Origin: Eubacterium limosum
GTDB lineage: Bacteria; Bacillota; Clostridia; Eubacteriales; Eubacteriaceae
Length of the DNA stretch: 64,000 nt
Assembly: GCF_000807675.2 (NCBI RefSeq)
Contig: NZ_CP019962.1
Coordinates: forward strand, 3,941,157-4,005,156
Reading direction: 5' to 3'
Of the stretch, positions 8,284 through 16,746 are shown in pieces. Made by a program: the position numbers and the translations under genes. Each line of letters begins with the position of its first letter. The first letter of the stretch is position 1. The notes under the pieces were generated by a model that ran no database searches, was not told the origin of the DNA, and saw only the letters and a program-made list of their open reading frames with translations.

Positions 8284-8442
8284 GACAAAATTTTAAAAAT
8301 TCTATATTTTACGTTTTTCGAAATTATGGAAATCCGCCGCAATTTCTCCCACAATATCCCATCTTAACTATAGGCTTTTGCACAATTTTATGATATTATT
8401 TTAGGAAGTATAAAAATTAAGGATCACAACAGGAGAGAATAG

Positions 8443-10113
8443 ATGGAGACAAACGAAAAAACCAATTTTATTATCAACGCCATTGATGAGGATAACAAAA
8501 ACCATGTGTATACCGACGAGCGCGTACACACCCGTTTTCCACCCGAACCCAATGGCTATTTACATATTGGCCACGCCAAGGCCTCTTTGCTGAACTACCG
8601 CATTGCCAAAAAATACAACGGAAAGTTCAACCTGCGTTTTGACGACACCAACCCTGTCAAGGAAGACATTGAATATGTCAACTCGATCAAAGAGGATTTA
8701 TCCTGGCTGGGCATTGACTGGGAAGACCGCCTCTACTTTGCGTCCAGCTATTTTTCAAAAATGGCGGAATACGCCGTAGAGCTCATTAAAAAGGGCCTGG
8801 CCTTTGTAGATGACTTAAACGCAGACCAGATTCGTGAATACCGCGGCACACTCAAGGCGCCCGGTAAGGAAAGCCCCTACCGCAACCGCTCTGTATCCGA
8901 AAACCTTGAACTTTTTGAAAAAATGAAAGCCGGCGAATTTGACGAGGGCGTTAAAGTACTCCGGGCTAAAATCGACATGGCCAGCCCGAATATGAACATG
9001 CGCGATCCAGTCATTTACCGTATCCTGCACACCAAGCACCCCAATACCGACGAAGACTGGTACATCTACCCCATGTACGATTTTGCCCATCCGGTGGAGG
9101 ATGCCATCGAAGGCATCACCCATTCCCTCTGTACCCTGGAATTTGAAGACCACCGTCCCTTCTACGACTGGGTTCTGGCCAACCTGGACGACTTTAAGGC
9201 CGAGCACCCCCGCCAGATCGAATTTGCAAAGCTGAACCTGTCCGGTACCATTATGGGCAAACGCTACCTGAAAAGACTGGTCGATGAAGGCATTGTGGAT
9301 GGCTGGGATGACCCGAGACTGGCGACTATCTCCGGTATGCGCCGCCGTGGCTATACACCGGAGGCTATTCAGGCTTTCTGTGAGGAGATCGGCGTCGCCA
9401 AGGCAAACTCCACTGTCGACATCGCCATGCTGGAGCATTTTATCCGCGACGACTTAAAGCTGAAAGCCCCGCGTGTCAATGCTGTACTCGATCCGCTCAA
9501 GGTTACCATTACCAATTATCCTGAGGATCAGATCGAGTGGCTTGAAATTGAGACAAATCTGGATGTACCGGAAATGGGCATGCACAAAATGCCTTTTGGA
9601 CGTGAAATCTATGTTGAAAAATCAGACTTTATGGAAGTTCCGGTTAAAAAATACTTCCGTCTCTTCCCTGGCAATGAAGTCCGCCTGAGAGGCGCCTATT
9701 TCATTACCTGCAACGAGGTTATCAAGGATGAAAACGGCGAGGTCATCGAGCTTAAATGTACCTATGACCCAGAAACAAAATCCGGCTCCGGTTTTACAGG
9801 CCGCAAAGTCAAGGGAACCATCCACTGGGTATCAGCCTCCGAAGGAGAACAGGTTGAGGTTCATATGCTGAACCCGCTGCTTAAGGATGAAGAAGGCTTT
9901 GACGCTGACACCTTCCTTGATAAAATTAACCCGGACTCACTGAAAAAGATCACCGCCTGGGTAGAACCGCGTGTGCTGGAAGCCAGCCCCTATGACAAGT
10001 TCCAGTTTGTCCGCCAGGGTTATTTCTCCGTTGACCCTAAATATTCAACCGAGGGAAATCCGGTCTTTAATCAGGTCGTGCCGCTTAAAAGTTCCTGGCG
10101 TCCAGGTAAGTAA
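8443..10113 (+). CDS. glnS: Glutaminyl-tRNA synthetase
   Basis: 556 residues, the normal size for bacterial GlnRS. It charges tRNA-Gln with glutamine using ATP. The HIGH signature appears as [15 protein letters not shown] near residues 32-46, followed by NLRFDDTNP of the class I fold. The KMSKS-type loop reads IMGKRYL where GlnRS usually has MSKR, a Ser-to-Gly change. The C-terminal third forms the anticodon-binding beta barrels. The start follows CAGGAGAGAATAG. The next gene begins 35 bp downstream, so glnS heads a three-gene unit ending at the terminator at 11921. Confidence 0.96.
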   Translation: METNEKTNFIINAIDEDNKNHVYTDERVHTRFPPEPNGYLHIGHAKASLLNYRIAKKYNGKFNLRFDDTNPVKEDIEYVNSIKEDLSWLGIDWEDRLYFASSYFSKMAEYAVELIKKGLAFVDDLNADQIREYRGTLKAPGKESPYRNRSVSENLELFEKMKAGEFDEGVKVLRAKIDMASPNMNMRDPVIYRILHTKHPNTDEDWYIYPMYDFAHPVEDAIEGITHSLCTLEFEDHRPFYDWVLANLDDFKAEHPRQIEFAKLNLSGTIMGKRYLKRLVDEGIVDGWDDPRLATISGMRRRGYTPEAIQAFCEEIGVAKANSTVDIAMLEHFIRDDLKLKAPRVNAVLDPLKVTITNYPEDQIEWLEIETNLDVPEMGMHKMPFGREIYVEKSDFMEVPVKKYFRLFPGNEVRLRGAYFITCNEVIKDENGEVIELKCTYDPETKSGSGFTGRKVKGTIHWVSASEGEQVEVHMLNPLLKDEEGFDADTFLDKINPDSLKKITAWVEPRVLEASPYDKFQFVRQGYFSVDPKYSTEGNPVFNQVVPLKSSWRPGK

Positions 10114-10148
10114 TCCGCATTCAATCGCGTTTATCATAAGGAGTAAAT

Positions 10149-11450
10149 ATGATTTGGTCATTAAAAGAAACCCTGCCCCGCGAAGAAATTCGCGAAATTC
10201 AATTCAAACGTCTGAAAAAAACACTCAAGCACGTCTATAAAAATGTGCCTTACTACAGAAACCTGTTTAAGGCCAATAAAATCAAGCCCGATGATATCCG
10301 TTCTCTGGAGGACCTGCGTTTTCTGCCTTTTACCACCAAGGAGGATCTTCGGATGAACTATCCCTTCGGCCTGTTCGCAGTGCCGAAGGAAAAAATCGTG
10401 CGCTACCATGCGTCCTCCGGCACCACCGGCAACCCCACTGTTGTAGGCTACACCAGGAAGGATCTTGAAACCTGGGCCGAGTGTATTGCCCGTCTGGTTA
10501 CCATGGGTGGCGTTACCAAACGGGATACTGCGCATGTATCCTTTGGCTACGGCCTGTTCACGGGCGCTTTTGGCCTACACCAGGGCCTTGAAAAGGTTGG
10601 AGCCGGCGTTGTGCCCATGTCCAGCGGCAATACCCAGAAGCAGATAAAAATCATGAAGGATTTTGGCGCCACTGTACTCATCGGCACGCCTTCCTACGCG
10701 CTGCGCCTGGCTGAGGTGGCTCAGGATATGGGCCTGGACCCGGCGACGGATTTAAACCTGCGGGTCGGCTGTTTTGGCGGTGAAGGCTCCACCGAGGCCA
10801 TGCGCGCCAAGATCAACGAGGCCTTTGGCCTGTTTGCCACTGAAAACTACGGGATGAGCGAGCTCATCGGCCCTGGTGTTTCCGGCGAATGCCAGGCGCT
10901 CACTGGCATGCACATCAATGAGGATCACTTTATCGCAGAAATCATTGACCCTGTGACCTTGGAGGTTCTGCCAGAAGGCGAAACCGGCGAGCTGGTCATC
11001 ACGCCTATCACCAAGCAGGCACTGCCGCTGATCCGTTACCGCACAAAGGATATCACCCATCTCGATTATTCCCCCTGTGCCTGTGGCCGTACCACTGCCC
11101 GCATGGCCAAGATTGAAGGCCGTACCGATGATATGCTCATCATCAGCGGTGTCAATGTCTTCCCGTCCCAGATCGAGGAAGTGCTGCTGAGTATTGACGG
11201 CATTGGCTCCAACTATCTGATTACCGTCAGCAAGAAGGGGTATCTGGATAAAATCGAAATTGATGTGGAGGTAATCGACCACGATCTGCTGGATTCTGTC
11301 ACCAAGCTGGACGCGCTCTATGCCGAAATCAAGACCAAGCTTCATACCATCCTGGGGATTCACCCAACCATCCACCTCGTTGAACCAAAGAGCTTAAAAC
11401 GTTCCGAAGGAAAGGCCCAGCGTGTCCTTGACCTTCGCAATGAAAAATAA
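10149..11450 (+). CDS. Phenylacetate-CoA ligase (PaaK-type adenylate-forming enzyme)
   Basis: 433 residues, typical PaaK length. It should activate an aryl acid with ATP and CoA. The AMP-binding loop YHASSGTTGNPTVVGYT is near residues 88-104. ENYGMSELIGPG and the YRTKDIT hinge motif follow, then the C-terminal AMP-binding lid. In anaerobes, PaaK homologues often accompany indolepyruvate:ferredoxin oxidoreductase in amino-acid fermentation, usually with an ACT-domain partner as here; iorAB is not in this window. The ATG follows AAGGAG. Substrate range (phenylacetate, indoleacetate or similar) cannot be decided. Confidence 0.92.
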   Translation: MIWSLKETLPREEIREIQFKRLKKTLKHVYKNVPYYRNLFKANKIKPDDIRSLEDLRFLPFTTKEDLRMNYPFGLFAVPKEKIVRYHASSGTTGNPTVVGYTRKDLETWAECIARLVTMGGVTKRDTAHVSFGYGLFTGAFGLHQGLEKVGAGVVPMSSGNTQKQIKIMKDFGATVLIGTPSYALRLAEVAQDMGLDPATDLNLRVGCFGGEGSTEAMRAKINEAFGLFATENYGMSELIGPGVSGECQALTGMHINEDHFIAEIIDPVTLEVLPEGETGELVITPITKQALPLIRYRTKDITHLDYSPCACGRTTARMAKIEGRTDDMLIISGVNVFPSQIEEVLLSIDGIGSNYLITVSKKGYLDKIEIDVEVIDHDLLDSVTKLDALYAEIKTKLHTILGIHPTIHLVEPKSLKRSEGKAQRVLDLRNEK

Positions 11451-11461
11451 GGAGGCCCGAT

Positions 11462-11899
11462 ATGTTAATCAAACAATTATCCATTTTTATCGAAAACAAA
11501 AAAGGACATCTTGCCAGCATCACAAAGGTGATCTGTGACGCCGGAATTGATATCCGGGCGATCTCGGTTTTTGACAGCTCGGAATTCGGCATACTGCGCC
11601 TGGTCGTCAACGAACCCTACAAAGCCGCTGAGCTACTGAAAGAGGCCGGTCACGTGGCCAAAATGACCGATGTGCTGGCGGTTGAGCCCGAAGACCGAAT
11701 CGGCGCCATGTACCGCATTTTTGACACTTTATCCGATAACGACATCAATGTGGAATACGTCTATTCCTTTGTCATGCGCAATCAGAGCGCCATGCCCCTG
11801 GTCATCATGAAAACAAGCGACCAGGAAAAAGCCATCGAGGTGCTCAAGAACTCTGGCGTTATTGTTCTGCCAAAGGAAGATGTCTATCAGGTCGATTGA
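11462..11899 (+). CDS. Tandem ACT-domain protein
   Basis: 145 residues made of two ACT domains: residues 1-70 (KQLSIFIENKKGHLASITKV) and about 72-145 (DRIGAMYRIFDTLSDNDINVEYVYSF). ACT pairs bind amino acids and regulate partner enzymes. This size class is regularly found next to paaK, and here it starts 11 bp after it with AAGGAGG. It probably senses an aromatic or branched amino acid to tune the ligase or its pathway. It is last in the operon, followed by a hairpin terminator. Confidence 0.9.
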   Translation: MLIKQLSIFIENKKGHLASITKVICDAGIDIRAISVFDSSEFGILRLVVNEPYKAAELLKEAGHVAKMTDVLAVEPEDRIGAMYRIFDTLSDNDINVEYVYSFVMRNQSAMPLVIMKTSDQEKAIEVLKNSGVIVLPKEDVYQVD

Positions 11900-11920
11900 A
11901 ATTGCTTTAAAGACTAAAAT

Positions 11921-11954
11921 AAAAATCACAGGGCGTTCGCTCTGTGATTTTTTT
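11921..11954. terminator. Rho-independent terminator of the glnS-paaK-ACT unit
   Basis: AAATCACAG and CTGTGATTT arms around a GGCGTTCGCT loop, followed by seven or more T on the plus strand. The upstream A run lets it also serve the converging minus-strand gene. Confidence 0.9.
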
Positions 11955-11973
11955 GAATCCAAAATTTCAAACA

Positions 11974-12279
11974 TTAAAGCAACAGTTCCGCACTCTCAGG
12001 TGTAAAGATGACTTCTTTATCCTTAACCACTGCATTTCCGACAAGACGGTAGCCCTTTGGGCCGCCGTCTACAGTTGCTGCCAATATCCAGGTCTTTGGA
12101 TTTTTCTGTAAATTTTTCTGGGTAACTTCCATTTTATATATGCCAATAATAATGGCATCTTCACCTGCTTTGACATTTCCCACAATGATCGGATGGGGCT
12201 CTCCTGCTTCACCAACCGTTACGATGGTTACATAGCTGGAACCTTCAATTACTTTTTTGACATCTTCCTGTATTTTCAT
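11974..12279 (-). CDS. Pyridoxamine 5'-phosphate oxidase-fold protein (FMN-binding type)
   Basis: About 101 residues, a minimal split-barrel flavin-binding domain. GEAGEPHPIIVGNVK and KNPKTWILAATVDGGPKGYRLVG are typical of the short PNPOx-like family. Such proteins bind FMN or F420-like cofactors and reduce varied substrates; a true PdxH role is unlikely at this length. The ATG at 12279 is preferred over the GTG at 12282 because of spacing from GGAG. It is divergent from an HxlR regulator with overlapping promoters, which suggests redox- or electrophile-responsive control. Confidence 0.82.
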   Translation of the reverse strand: MKIQEDVKKVIEGSSYVTIVTVGEAGEPHPIIVGNVKAGEDAIIIGIYKMEVTQKNLQKNPKTWILAATVDGGPKGYRLVGNAVVKDKEVIFTPESAELLL

Positions 12280-12309
12280 CACAATACTCCTTTGTTTTAT
12301 TGACAGCTG

Positions 12310-12365
12310 TTTACTCCGGATTTACTATCTGGTATAATTATACTACCATAAAAAGATGTAATCAA
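12310..12365. promoter_or_regulatory. Overlapping divergent promoters with shared palindromic -10 region
   Basis: Plus: TTTACT (12310), 17-bp spacer, TATAAT (12333). Minus: TTGATT (12365), 17-bp spacer, TATAAT (12342). The two -10 boxes overlap within the perfect palindrome GTATAATTATAC (12332-12343). Only one polymerase could occupy the site, and one bound regulator could switch both genes. Confidence 0.7.
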
Positions 12366-12398
12366 TTACGCAGTTTATTATGAGTAGGTGAGAAAAAA

Positions 12399-12779
12399 AT
12401 GAGTACCCTGAAAAACACTGAAAGCCAAACCTGTACTGGCAATTGCCCCTGCGGCGAATACTGCCTGCTGACCATTGCGCTTAACCTGATTGGCGGCAAA
12501 TGGAAGATTCCGATCATCTGTGCCTTGAAGCAGGACGGCCCCACACGTTATAACGAATTGAAACGAAAGATATCCGGTATTACCAACACCATGCTGGCCA
12601 GCTCATTAAAAGAACTGGAAAGCAGCGGCCTGATCTACCGAAGACAATATGATGAAATGCCGGTCCGGGTAGAATACAGTCTGGCCGAGCTGGCCGAAGG
12701 CTTAATTCCTATTCTTTCTCAGCTTGCCATGTGGGGACAGCAAATGCACGAGCTGGCCTCCCCCACAGTAAACAAATAG
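12399..12779 (+). CDS. HxlR-family regulator with an N-terminal four-cysteine cluster
   Basis: 126 residues. The winged helix covers about residues 25-110 (IGGKWKIPIICALKQDGPTRYNELKRKI, then MLASSLKELESSGLIYRRQYDEMPVRVEYSL), matching HxlR/HypR/QorR regulators. These commonly sense reactive electrophiles or redox state through a conserved N-terminal cysteine. This one has four: Cys12, Cys16, Cys18 and Cys22, which could form disulfides or a metal site. The divergent PNPOx-fold gene is the natural target. Confidence 0.9.
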   Translation: MSTLKNTESQTCTGNCPCGEYCLLTIALNLIGGKWKIPIICALKQDGPTRYNELKRKISGITNTMLASSLKELESSGLIYRRQYDEMPVRVEYSLAELAEGLIPILSQLAMWGQQMHELASPTVNK

Positions 12780-12812
12780 GCTGCTATAAAGTCCTTGTAT
12801 TCCCAATGGTTC

Positions 12813-13022
12813 TCAACCCTGGCTGCCGCCGGCCAGACGGTGCTTTACGGCTATGTGATAGAGCTTTATTTTATGCTGCAGGTTTTGTCTGGATATCCCC
12901 AAAATCCTGGCGCTTTTGGAAATATTGTAGCAGTTCTCGGCCAGCACATCCAATAAAAGCTCTTTTTCATAGGCATGAAGGGCTTCCTTTAAGTCACGTG
13001 TTCCTGTTTCTTCGCCTTTCAT
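12813..13022 (-). CDS. Lone Fis-type HTH protein
   Basis: 69 residues. Residues 10-60 are the Fis/NtrC C-terminal helix-turn-helix (LKEALHAYEKELLLDVL, then NISKSARILGISRQNLQHKI). Normally this module is the DNA-binding tail of a sigma-54 activator; no AAA+ or sensor domain is attached. The ATG has a good GGAGG site, so it may be expressed on its own, but a decayed activator is equally possible. It is third in a minus-strand unit after an MFS carrier and a MetH-activation-like protein, 14 bp downstream of the latter. Confidence 0.7.
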   Translation of the reverse strand: MKGEETGTRDLKEALHAYEKELLLDVLAENCYNISKSARILGISRQNLQHKIKLYHIAVKHRLAGGSQG

Positions 13023-13036
13023 TTTTTACCTCCATT

Positions 13037-13702
13037 TTATCCAAATATCCGTTCATAGGCCTCTGGATCAAAGGGGACCTTGCGCCCGATGCAGTCATAT
13101 TTCTTGCACAGACTACAATTATCATAATCCGCATCGCTTGAAAAAAGCAGCTCCGACACCGAGTATCCCGGCTCCATATAGTTTTTTTCTGTCAGCCGGA
13201 CCCCAATGGTCTCCGTCACGTCTCCGATGATCTCAAAAAGAGCAGGATTGTTGGCGATCGGCCAGTCTGGCAGTGAGCCCGGATTCAAGCGTCCCATATG
13301 GTCAAAGGCAAAATGCTCTTTTAAATAGCGGTCCACCGCCGCACGAGCCTCTCTGAGCGCGGCATATTTTAACAGATTACGCACCTCATCTGAGGGCTGC
13401 CGGAGGGCGTCCAGCTCGTCGCCGGCAGTTACCACTGTGGCAAAAACCCGTTCGATTCCCTTCAGCTTTTCCGCCAGCAGATGGCTTTCAAAAGTTTTAT
13501 GCGCAACCTGCACCCGGTCATCGCCAAGCGCCTTTACAGCGCACCATTTAATGATGGCCCTGGGCCTCACAATCTTTTCGGCCGCTGCTGCCCATCGTAG
13601 AAGCTCGCTGTAAACCTGTGATTGGGGATCAATGTTTTTATCCTCTGCAAAAGCCTCGATGTCATAAAAAATTTCCATGGGATTAAATACGATTTTTTCC
13701 AT
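13037..13702 (-). CDS. Vitamin B12-dependent methionine synthase activation-domain-like protein
   Basis: About 221 residues from the ATG at 13702, which follows AGAAAGGCGG; the upstream GTG at 13729 lacks a site. The segment GRLNPGSLPDWPI, followed by NNPALFEIIGD and a C-terminal NCSLCKKYDCIGRK cysteine cluster, is characteristic of stand-alone relatives of the MetH reactivation domain. These are abundant in acetogens near corrinoid methyltransferases and are thought to bind cobalamin proteins or support methyl transfer. It overlaps the end of the MFS gene by about 20 bp. Its corrinoid partner is not adjacent. Confidence 0.8.
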   Translation of the reverse strand: MEKIVFNPMEIFYDIEAFAEDKNIDPQSQVYSELLRWAAAAEKIVRPRAIIKWCAVKALGDDRVQVAHKTFESHLLAEKLKGIERVFATVVTAGDELDALRQPSDEVRNLLKYAALREARAAVDRYLKEHFAFDHMGRLNPGSLPDWPIANNPALFEIIGDVTETIGVRLTEKNYMEPGYSVSELLFSSDADYDNCSLCKKYDCIGRKVPFDPEAYERIFG

Positions 13703-14921
13703 TTTGTTTTCCGCCTTTCTCGCGATCACTTTTTATCATCAAGCAGATTACCACGGCTAAAACTGCCATTACCAGCATCAGCTGATAGGCCAGAGTAAAG
13801 CTGCCTGTTGCCTTTTTAATTGCGCCGCCCGCATAATTGCCGATCATGGAGCCCAGCCCCAGCGAAAGGTTTAACAGCCCGAACAGGCGGGCTGTTTTAT
13901 CCGGCGGCAAAATTCTTGAAACATAGGTAGGATGCAGTCCAAAAATACCATTGTAGGTCAGCCCAAAAATAGCACAGGCCAAAAGCGCAGCAGCCGCACC
14001 GCCTAAAAAGACCACTGAGGCAATGGACAGCACCGATATCCCGTAGGTTATGATCATGGCTGTTTTAGCCGAGGTGCGGTCCGCCAGCATACCGGCCATA
14101 AGACCGCTGAAAATACCGATAAAGCCAAACACGCTCCAGCAAAGTCCTGAAACCTGCTCACTGAGTCCCAGATCCTCCTGCATAAGGGGAACAATGTAGC
14201 TTTGAAAGGGGATCAGATAAAGACCCGAAACCACAAGCAGAGCCACCAGCAGCAAGTAATGCCGCCAGACACTGCCGGCGGGCTGTCCTCCCTGCGCAAC
14301 CGGTCCGGGCTCATGCCCTGACTCCGCCAGCCCAGGACCCTCTGGGCTCTTTTTCCCGAGCGCTGTAACTGCATAAATTCCTACGGCCCCCAGAATAAGA
14401 CTGATCATCCCAAAGACCAGCCACACTGTGTGCCATGTGCCGTATTTAAGGAGCCACGGAATAAGCACACCGTTTAAAATCAAGCCAAAGGAGGTTCCGC
14501 TTGAGATAATCCCCAGGCTCTTTCCCCGGTTCTTCTCCTGGATATTTTCTGCCACAAAGGCCACCATGGGTATCCAGGAGGTTGCGGCAAAAATCCCCTG
14601 GAGGGTAACAATACAGAGCAGTACCCATGGGTTATTCACAAACGCCAGCAGTGTGACGCTGACGCCGCAGAGCACTACCGAGCCTCCAATCAAATGCCTG
14701 ACGCTGACCACGCTGCAGAGCAGCCCGCCAAGCAGTGAAAACAACAGATAGGCGCCCTGATGAAAGGCGTTAATCCGGCCTACAAATTCATAGTCAATCC
14801 CCAGCTCTCTGACAATATCCGGGGTAATCATCGAAAAAATATATCTTCCAAAAGCAAAGGTAATCGTGATAAAGCCTGTCAGGCAGCAGACATAAATAAG
14901 CTCTCTGCGTCTTTCAGTCAT
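13683..14921 (-). CDS. MFS transporter (YbfB/YjiJ-like)
   Basis: 412 residues with about twelve membrane segments. FITITFAFGRYIFSMITPDI in helix 1 and the RGKSLGIISSGTSFGLILNG segment resemble YbfB/YjiJ-type carriers. A short hydrophilic Pro/Gly-rich loop (around residues 190-215) separates the two halves. The ATG follows AGAAGGAAGGG. It heads the unit with the MetH-activation-like protein and the Fis HTH, from a TTGTTT-18-TATAAT promoter about 150 bp upstream. A methylated or carboxylic substrate is plausible from the context only. Confidence 0.82.
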   Translation of the reverse strand: MTERRRELIYVCCLTGFITITFAFGRYIFSMITPDIVRELGIDYEFVGRINAFHQGAYLLFSLLGGLLCSVVSVRHLIGGSVVLCGVSVTLLAFVNNPWVLLCIVTLQGIFAATSWIPMVAFVAENIQEKNRGKSLGIISSGTSFGLILNGVLIPWLLKYGTWHTVWLVFGMISLILGAVGIYAVTALGKKSPEGPGLAESGHEPGPVAQGGQPAGSVWRHYLLLVALLVVSGLYLIPFQSYIVPLMQEDLGLSEQVSGLCWSVFGFIGIFSGLMAGMLADRTSAKTAMIITYGISVLSIASVVFLGGAAAALLACAIFGLTYNGIFGLHPTYVSRILPPDKTARLFGLLNLSLGLGSMIGNYAGGAIKKATGSFTLAYQLMLVMAVLAVVICLMIKSDREKGGKQNGKNRI

Positions 14922-15461
14922 GATAATCCCTTCCTTCTGTCATTCAGTTTTTAAAAATATCCGCGGATTCCCAACTCTCCGGAATCTGCGTCTCTATAAC
15001 GTCGCATACCATTTCTTCATAGCCTGTTTATGTTTTATGGAGGTTTTTTAAACCGCTTTTTTTCTACATTCATTATACTTTCCTTTCCCTGTTTTAAACA
15101 AGCCTTTTCTGCCTAAAACAAACTAAATTTCCTGACATTATACCAATGCAATTTTCGTGCCAGTTCCTTCAATATTTTCAAGGAAAGTCTGATTTTCATC
15201 ATACCTAAAATATCTTATAAAATCACAATTATTTTATAAAAACAGACTGCTTATTCTTTTAACAGACCTTTTTTACTGCATAAACCCATTACACGCAAAA
15301 TCATATGACACCCTCCCTACTAAAGCCATTGTCAACGTTTTACAAACCGCAATTTAAAAAAACGCCAAATATTTTGCACCCAATATGTTTTAAAAAACAG
15401 CAAAAAATAGAAAAATCTTGAGCTTTTTCAGACATTTTTTAACAAACCGGACGCTCTGACC
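14922..15461. other. AT-rich intergenic region at the left border of the accessory island
   Basis: 540 bp without a plausible gene. Apart from the promoter at 15072-15101 I see only A/T-rich tracts and scattered short TTTTATAAAA-like repeats near 15220-15240. No terminator with a clear stem, RNA gene or att-like duplication was recognised. It separates the MFS unit from the island. Confidence 0.6.
15072..15101 (-). promoter_or_regulatory. Promoter of the MFS/MetH-activation-like unit
   Basis: Minus-strand TTGTTT (15101-15096), an 18-bp purine-rich spacer, and TATAAT (15077-15072). It would give a leader of about 145 nt before the MFS start codon. Confidence 0.5.
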
Positions 15462-16022
15462 TCAGGGAATGATCTCCACATGAATATACCCGCTGCCGTA
15501 ATAGGGCAGCACGTTCAGGCCCAGTTCTTTGGCAGTCTGGGCCAGATCCCCAACCCCGATCCCCGGGCAGTAGAGATCCGCCGCGCAGCCCCGCTTGTGG
15601 AAGGACCAGCTGACGCCCCCCACCTCCTCGTTGCGCGCCTCACACCGCACCCCGGAGGTGATGATGATTGGCCGTTCATAACTGCACCGCAGCGCCTCAA
15701 TCTTCTCCAAAAGCTCGGGCCGCATGGCGCAGGGCCAGCCATCACAGTAGCCTGTACAGTCGCATCGATATTCTTCCATGGCAAAATGGGGGGATGCCAT
15801 GAGGGGTTCTCTTTCTTCGGGTTCTGGCGCTTTTGGTTCTTCTGTCGCTCCGGCCGGGATTTCCGGCTCAGCGGGCGGCGCCTTTAGGGTCTGCTCCACT
15901 GCCCGCTCTGCTGTGGGTGCGGGCGGGGCTGCCTCCCTGTCCAGCCGCCCCAAAAAGACCAGGGCGGTCAATGCGCAGGCAGCTATCAGTGTGAAAGTCA
16001 CACCTTTTTTATATGTGTTCAT
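15462..16022 (-). CDS. Membrane-anchored M15-family peptidase (peptidoglycan hydrolase)
   Basis: 186 residues. A hydrophobic segment (residues 9-25) anchors the protein; a Pro/Glu-rich linker (about 28-75) follows, then an M15A-type zinc peptidase domain. Zinc ligands are visible in SFHKRGCAADLY (SxHxxGxAxD) and GYIHVEI (HxE). These enzymes cleave D-Ala-containing or cross-bridge peptides in peptidoglycan, and close relatives are phage endolysin domains. The location is outside the cytoplasmic membrane. It lies downstream of a terminator after the DUF2922 gene, so it probably has its own promoter. Its RBS is AAAGGAAAA. Confidence 0.85.
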   Translation of the reverse strand: MNTYKKGVTFTLIAACALTALVFLGRLDREAAPPAPTAERAVEQTLKAPPAEPEIPAGATEEPKAPEPEEREPLMASPHFAMEEYRCDCTGYCDGWPCAMRPELLEKIEALRCSYERPIIITSGVRCEARNEEVGGVSWSFHKRGCAADLYCPGIGVGDLAQTAKELGLNVLPYYGSGYIHVEIIP

Positions 16023-16074
16023 TCGATTTTCCTTTCTTTTCTGGATTTCTTCTCTAGTTTGTCCCTCTCGCTAT

Positions 16075-16103
16075 TAAAAAAAGGGCTTTCGCCCCTTCTT
16101 TTA
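16075..16103 (-). terminator. Rho-independent terminator after the DUF1659-DUF2922 pair
   Basis: Minus strand: AAGGGGC, a GAAA tetraloop, GCCC and a run of seven T. It ends the small DUF1659-DUF2922 unit before the peptidase gene. Confidence 0.8.
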
Positions 16104-16337
16104 TGCTGCTTCCTCAATGACCACGTCGGTTTTGGTGGTGTCGACCTTCACGGCCCCGGTCACCTTGACCAGCCCAAATCCGTCGGGCAGAAAGGCGCCC
16201 TGGTCCACAATGGCTTGGGCTCCGGCCTTGATCTCGGCGTCGGTGATGCCCTCCTTATAATCGGGAATGGTGATTTTGAATTCCTTCCCGTCCGCTCGCT
16301 GGAAATAGATGGTTAAATCTTTATTGGTTGTTGGCAT
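16101..16337 (-). CDS. DUF2922 family protein
   Basis: 78 residues. The LTIYFQRADGKEFKITIPDYKEGITDAEIKAGAQAIVDQG pattern, split here by description only, is that of DUF2922: an F...DGK..ti.i...k...t..ei...m..iv pattern. The function is unknown. In Firmicutes these genes regularly pair with DUF1659 genes, as here (16397-16624), often near a sigma factor. The ATG follows AGAAGGAGAC. There is no signal peptide. Confidence 0.82.
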   Translation of the reverse strand: MPTTNKDLTIYFQRADGKEFKITIPDYKEGITDAEIKAGAQAIVDQGAFLPDGFGLVKVTGAVKVDTTKTDVVIEEAA

Positions 16338-16396
16338 TTTTTAGTCTCCTTCTAAATTTAAATTTTGTGGTTCTGGCTTAAATCGCTGCTTTTCCA

Positions 16397-16624
16397 CTAC
16401 GCTACTTCGATAAATTCTTCCGCAGTCACCTTTACCTGCTTTTCCCGAATGGGTTCCTGCATACCGGTGATGGCTTTGGCTGTGCCTATAAAGGCTTCGT
16501 CGGTGACTGCTGGATCGACGTCGCCATAGGTTTTTGAGGACTTGACGATCTTCCCTTCTCTTTCGCCGTGGTTCACGGTGACTTTCATGCCAACGGATTC
16601 AATGTTTTTTTCAATGGTTGCCAT
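16397..16624 (-). CDS. DUF1659 family protein
   Basis: 75 residues, with GKIVKSSKTYGDVDPAVTDE and a C-terminal half around residues 40-60 typical of DUF1659, the usual partner of DUF2922. The role is unknown. The start follows AGGAGGTAAG. It is the first gene of the pair, transcribed from somewhere in the AT-rich gap 16625-16745. Confidence 0.82.
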   Translation of the reverse strand: MATIEKNIESVGMKVTVNHGEREGKIVKSSKTYGDVDPAVTDEAFIGTAKAITGMQEPIREKQVKVTAEEFIEVA

Positions 16625-16746
16625 TTTCTTACCTCCTGAATTGTTTTTTGTGTCTGGCGTTTTGCCTTACACTTATACAATCCGTTTTTGGGGTACAAAA
16701 AGGACATGGTGGGTTAAAAAAATATAATTTAAGTTTTTATTAAGCT

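Noticed and set aside
8815-9438. Long open frame antisense to glnS
   Set aside because: It lies wholly within a confidently identified gene, has no ribosome-binding site and its translation has no recognisable pattern. The same reasoning removes the antisense frames in paaK (10752-11375), the V-ATPase genes (39232-39612) and ygeY (60168-60779).
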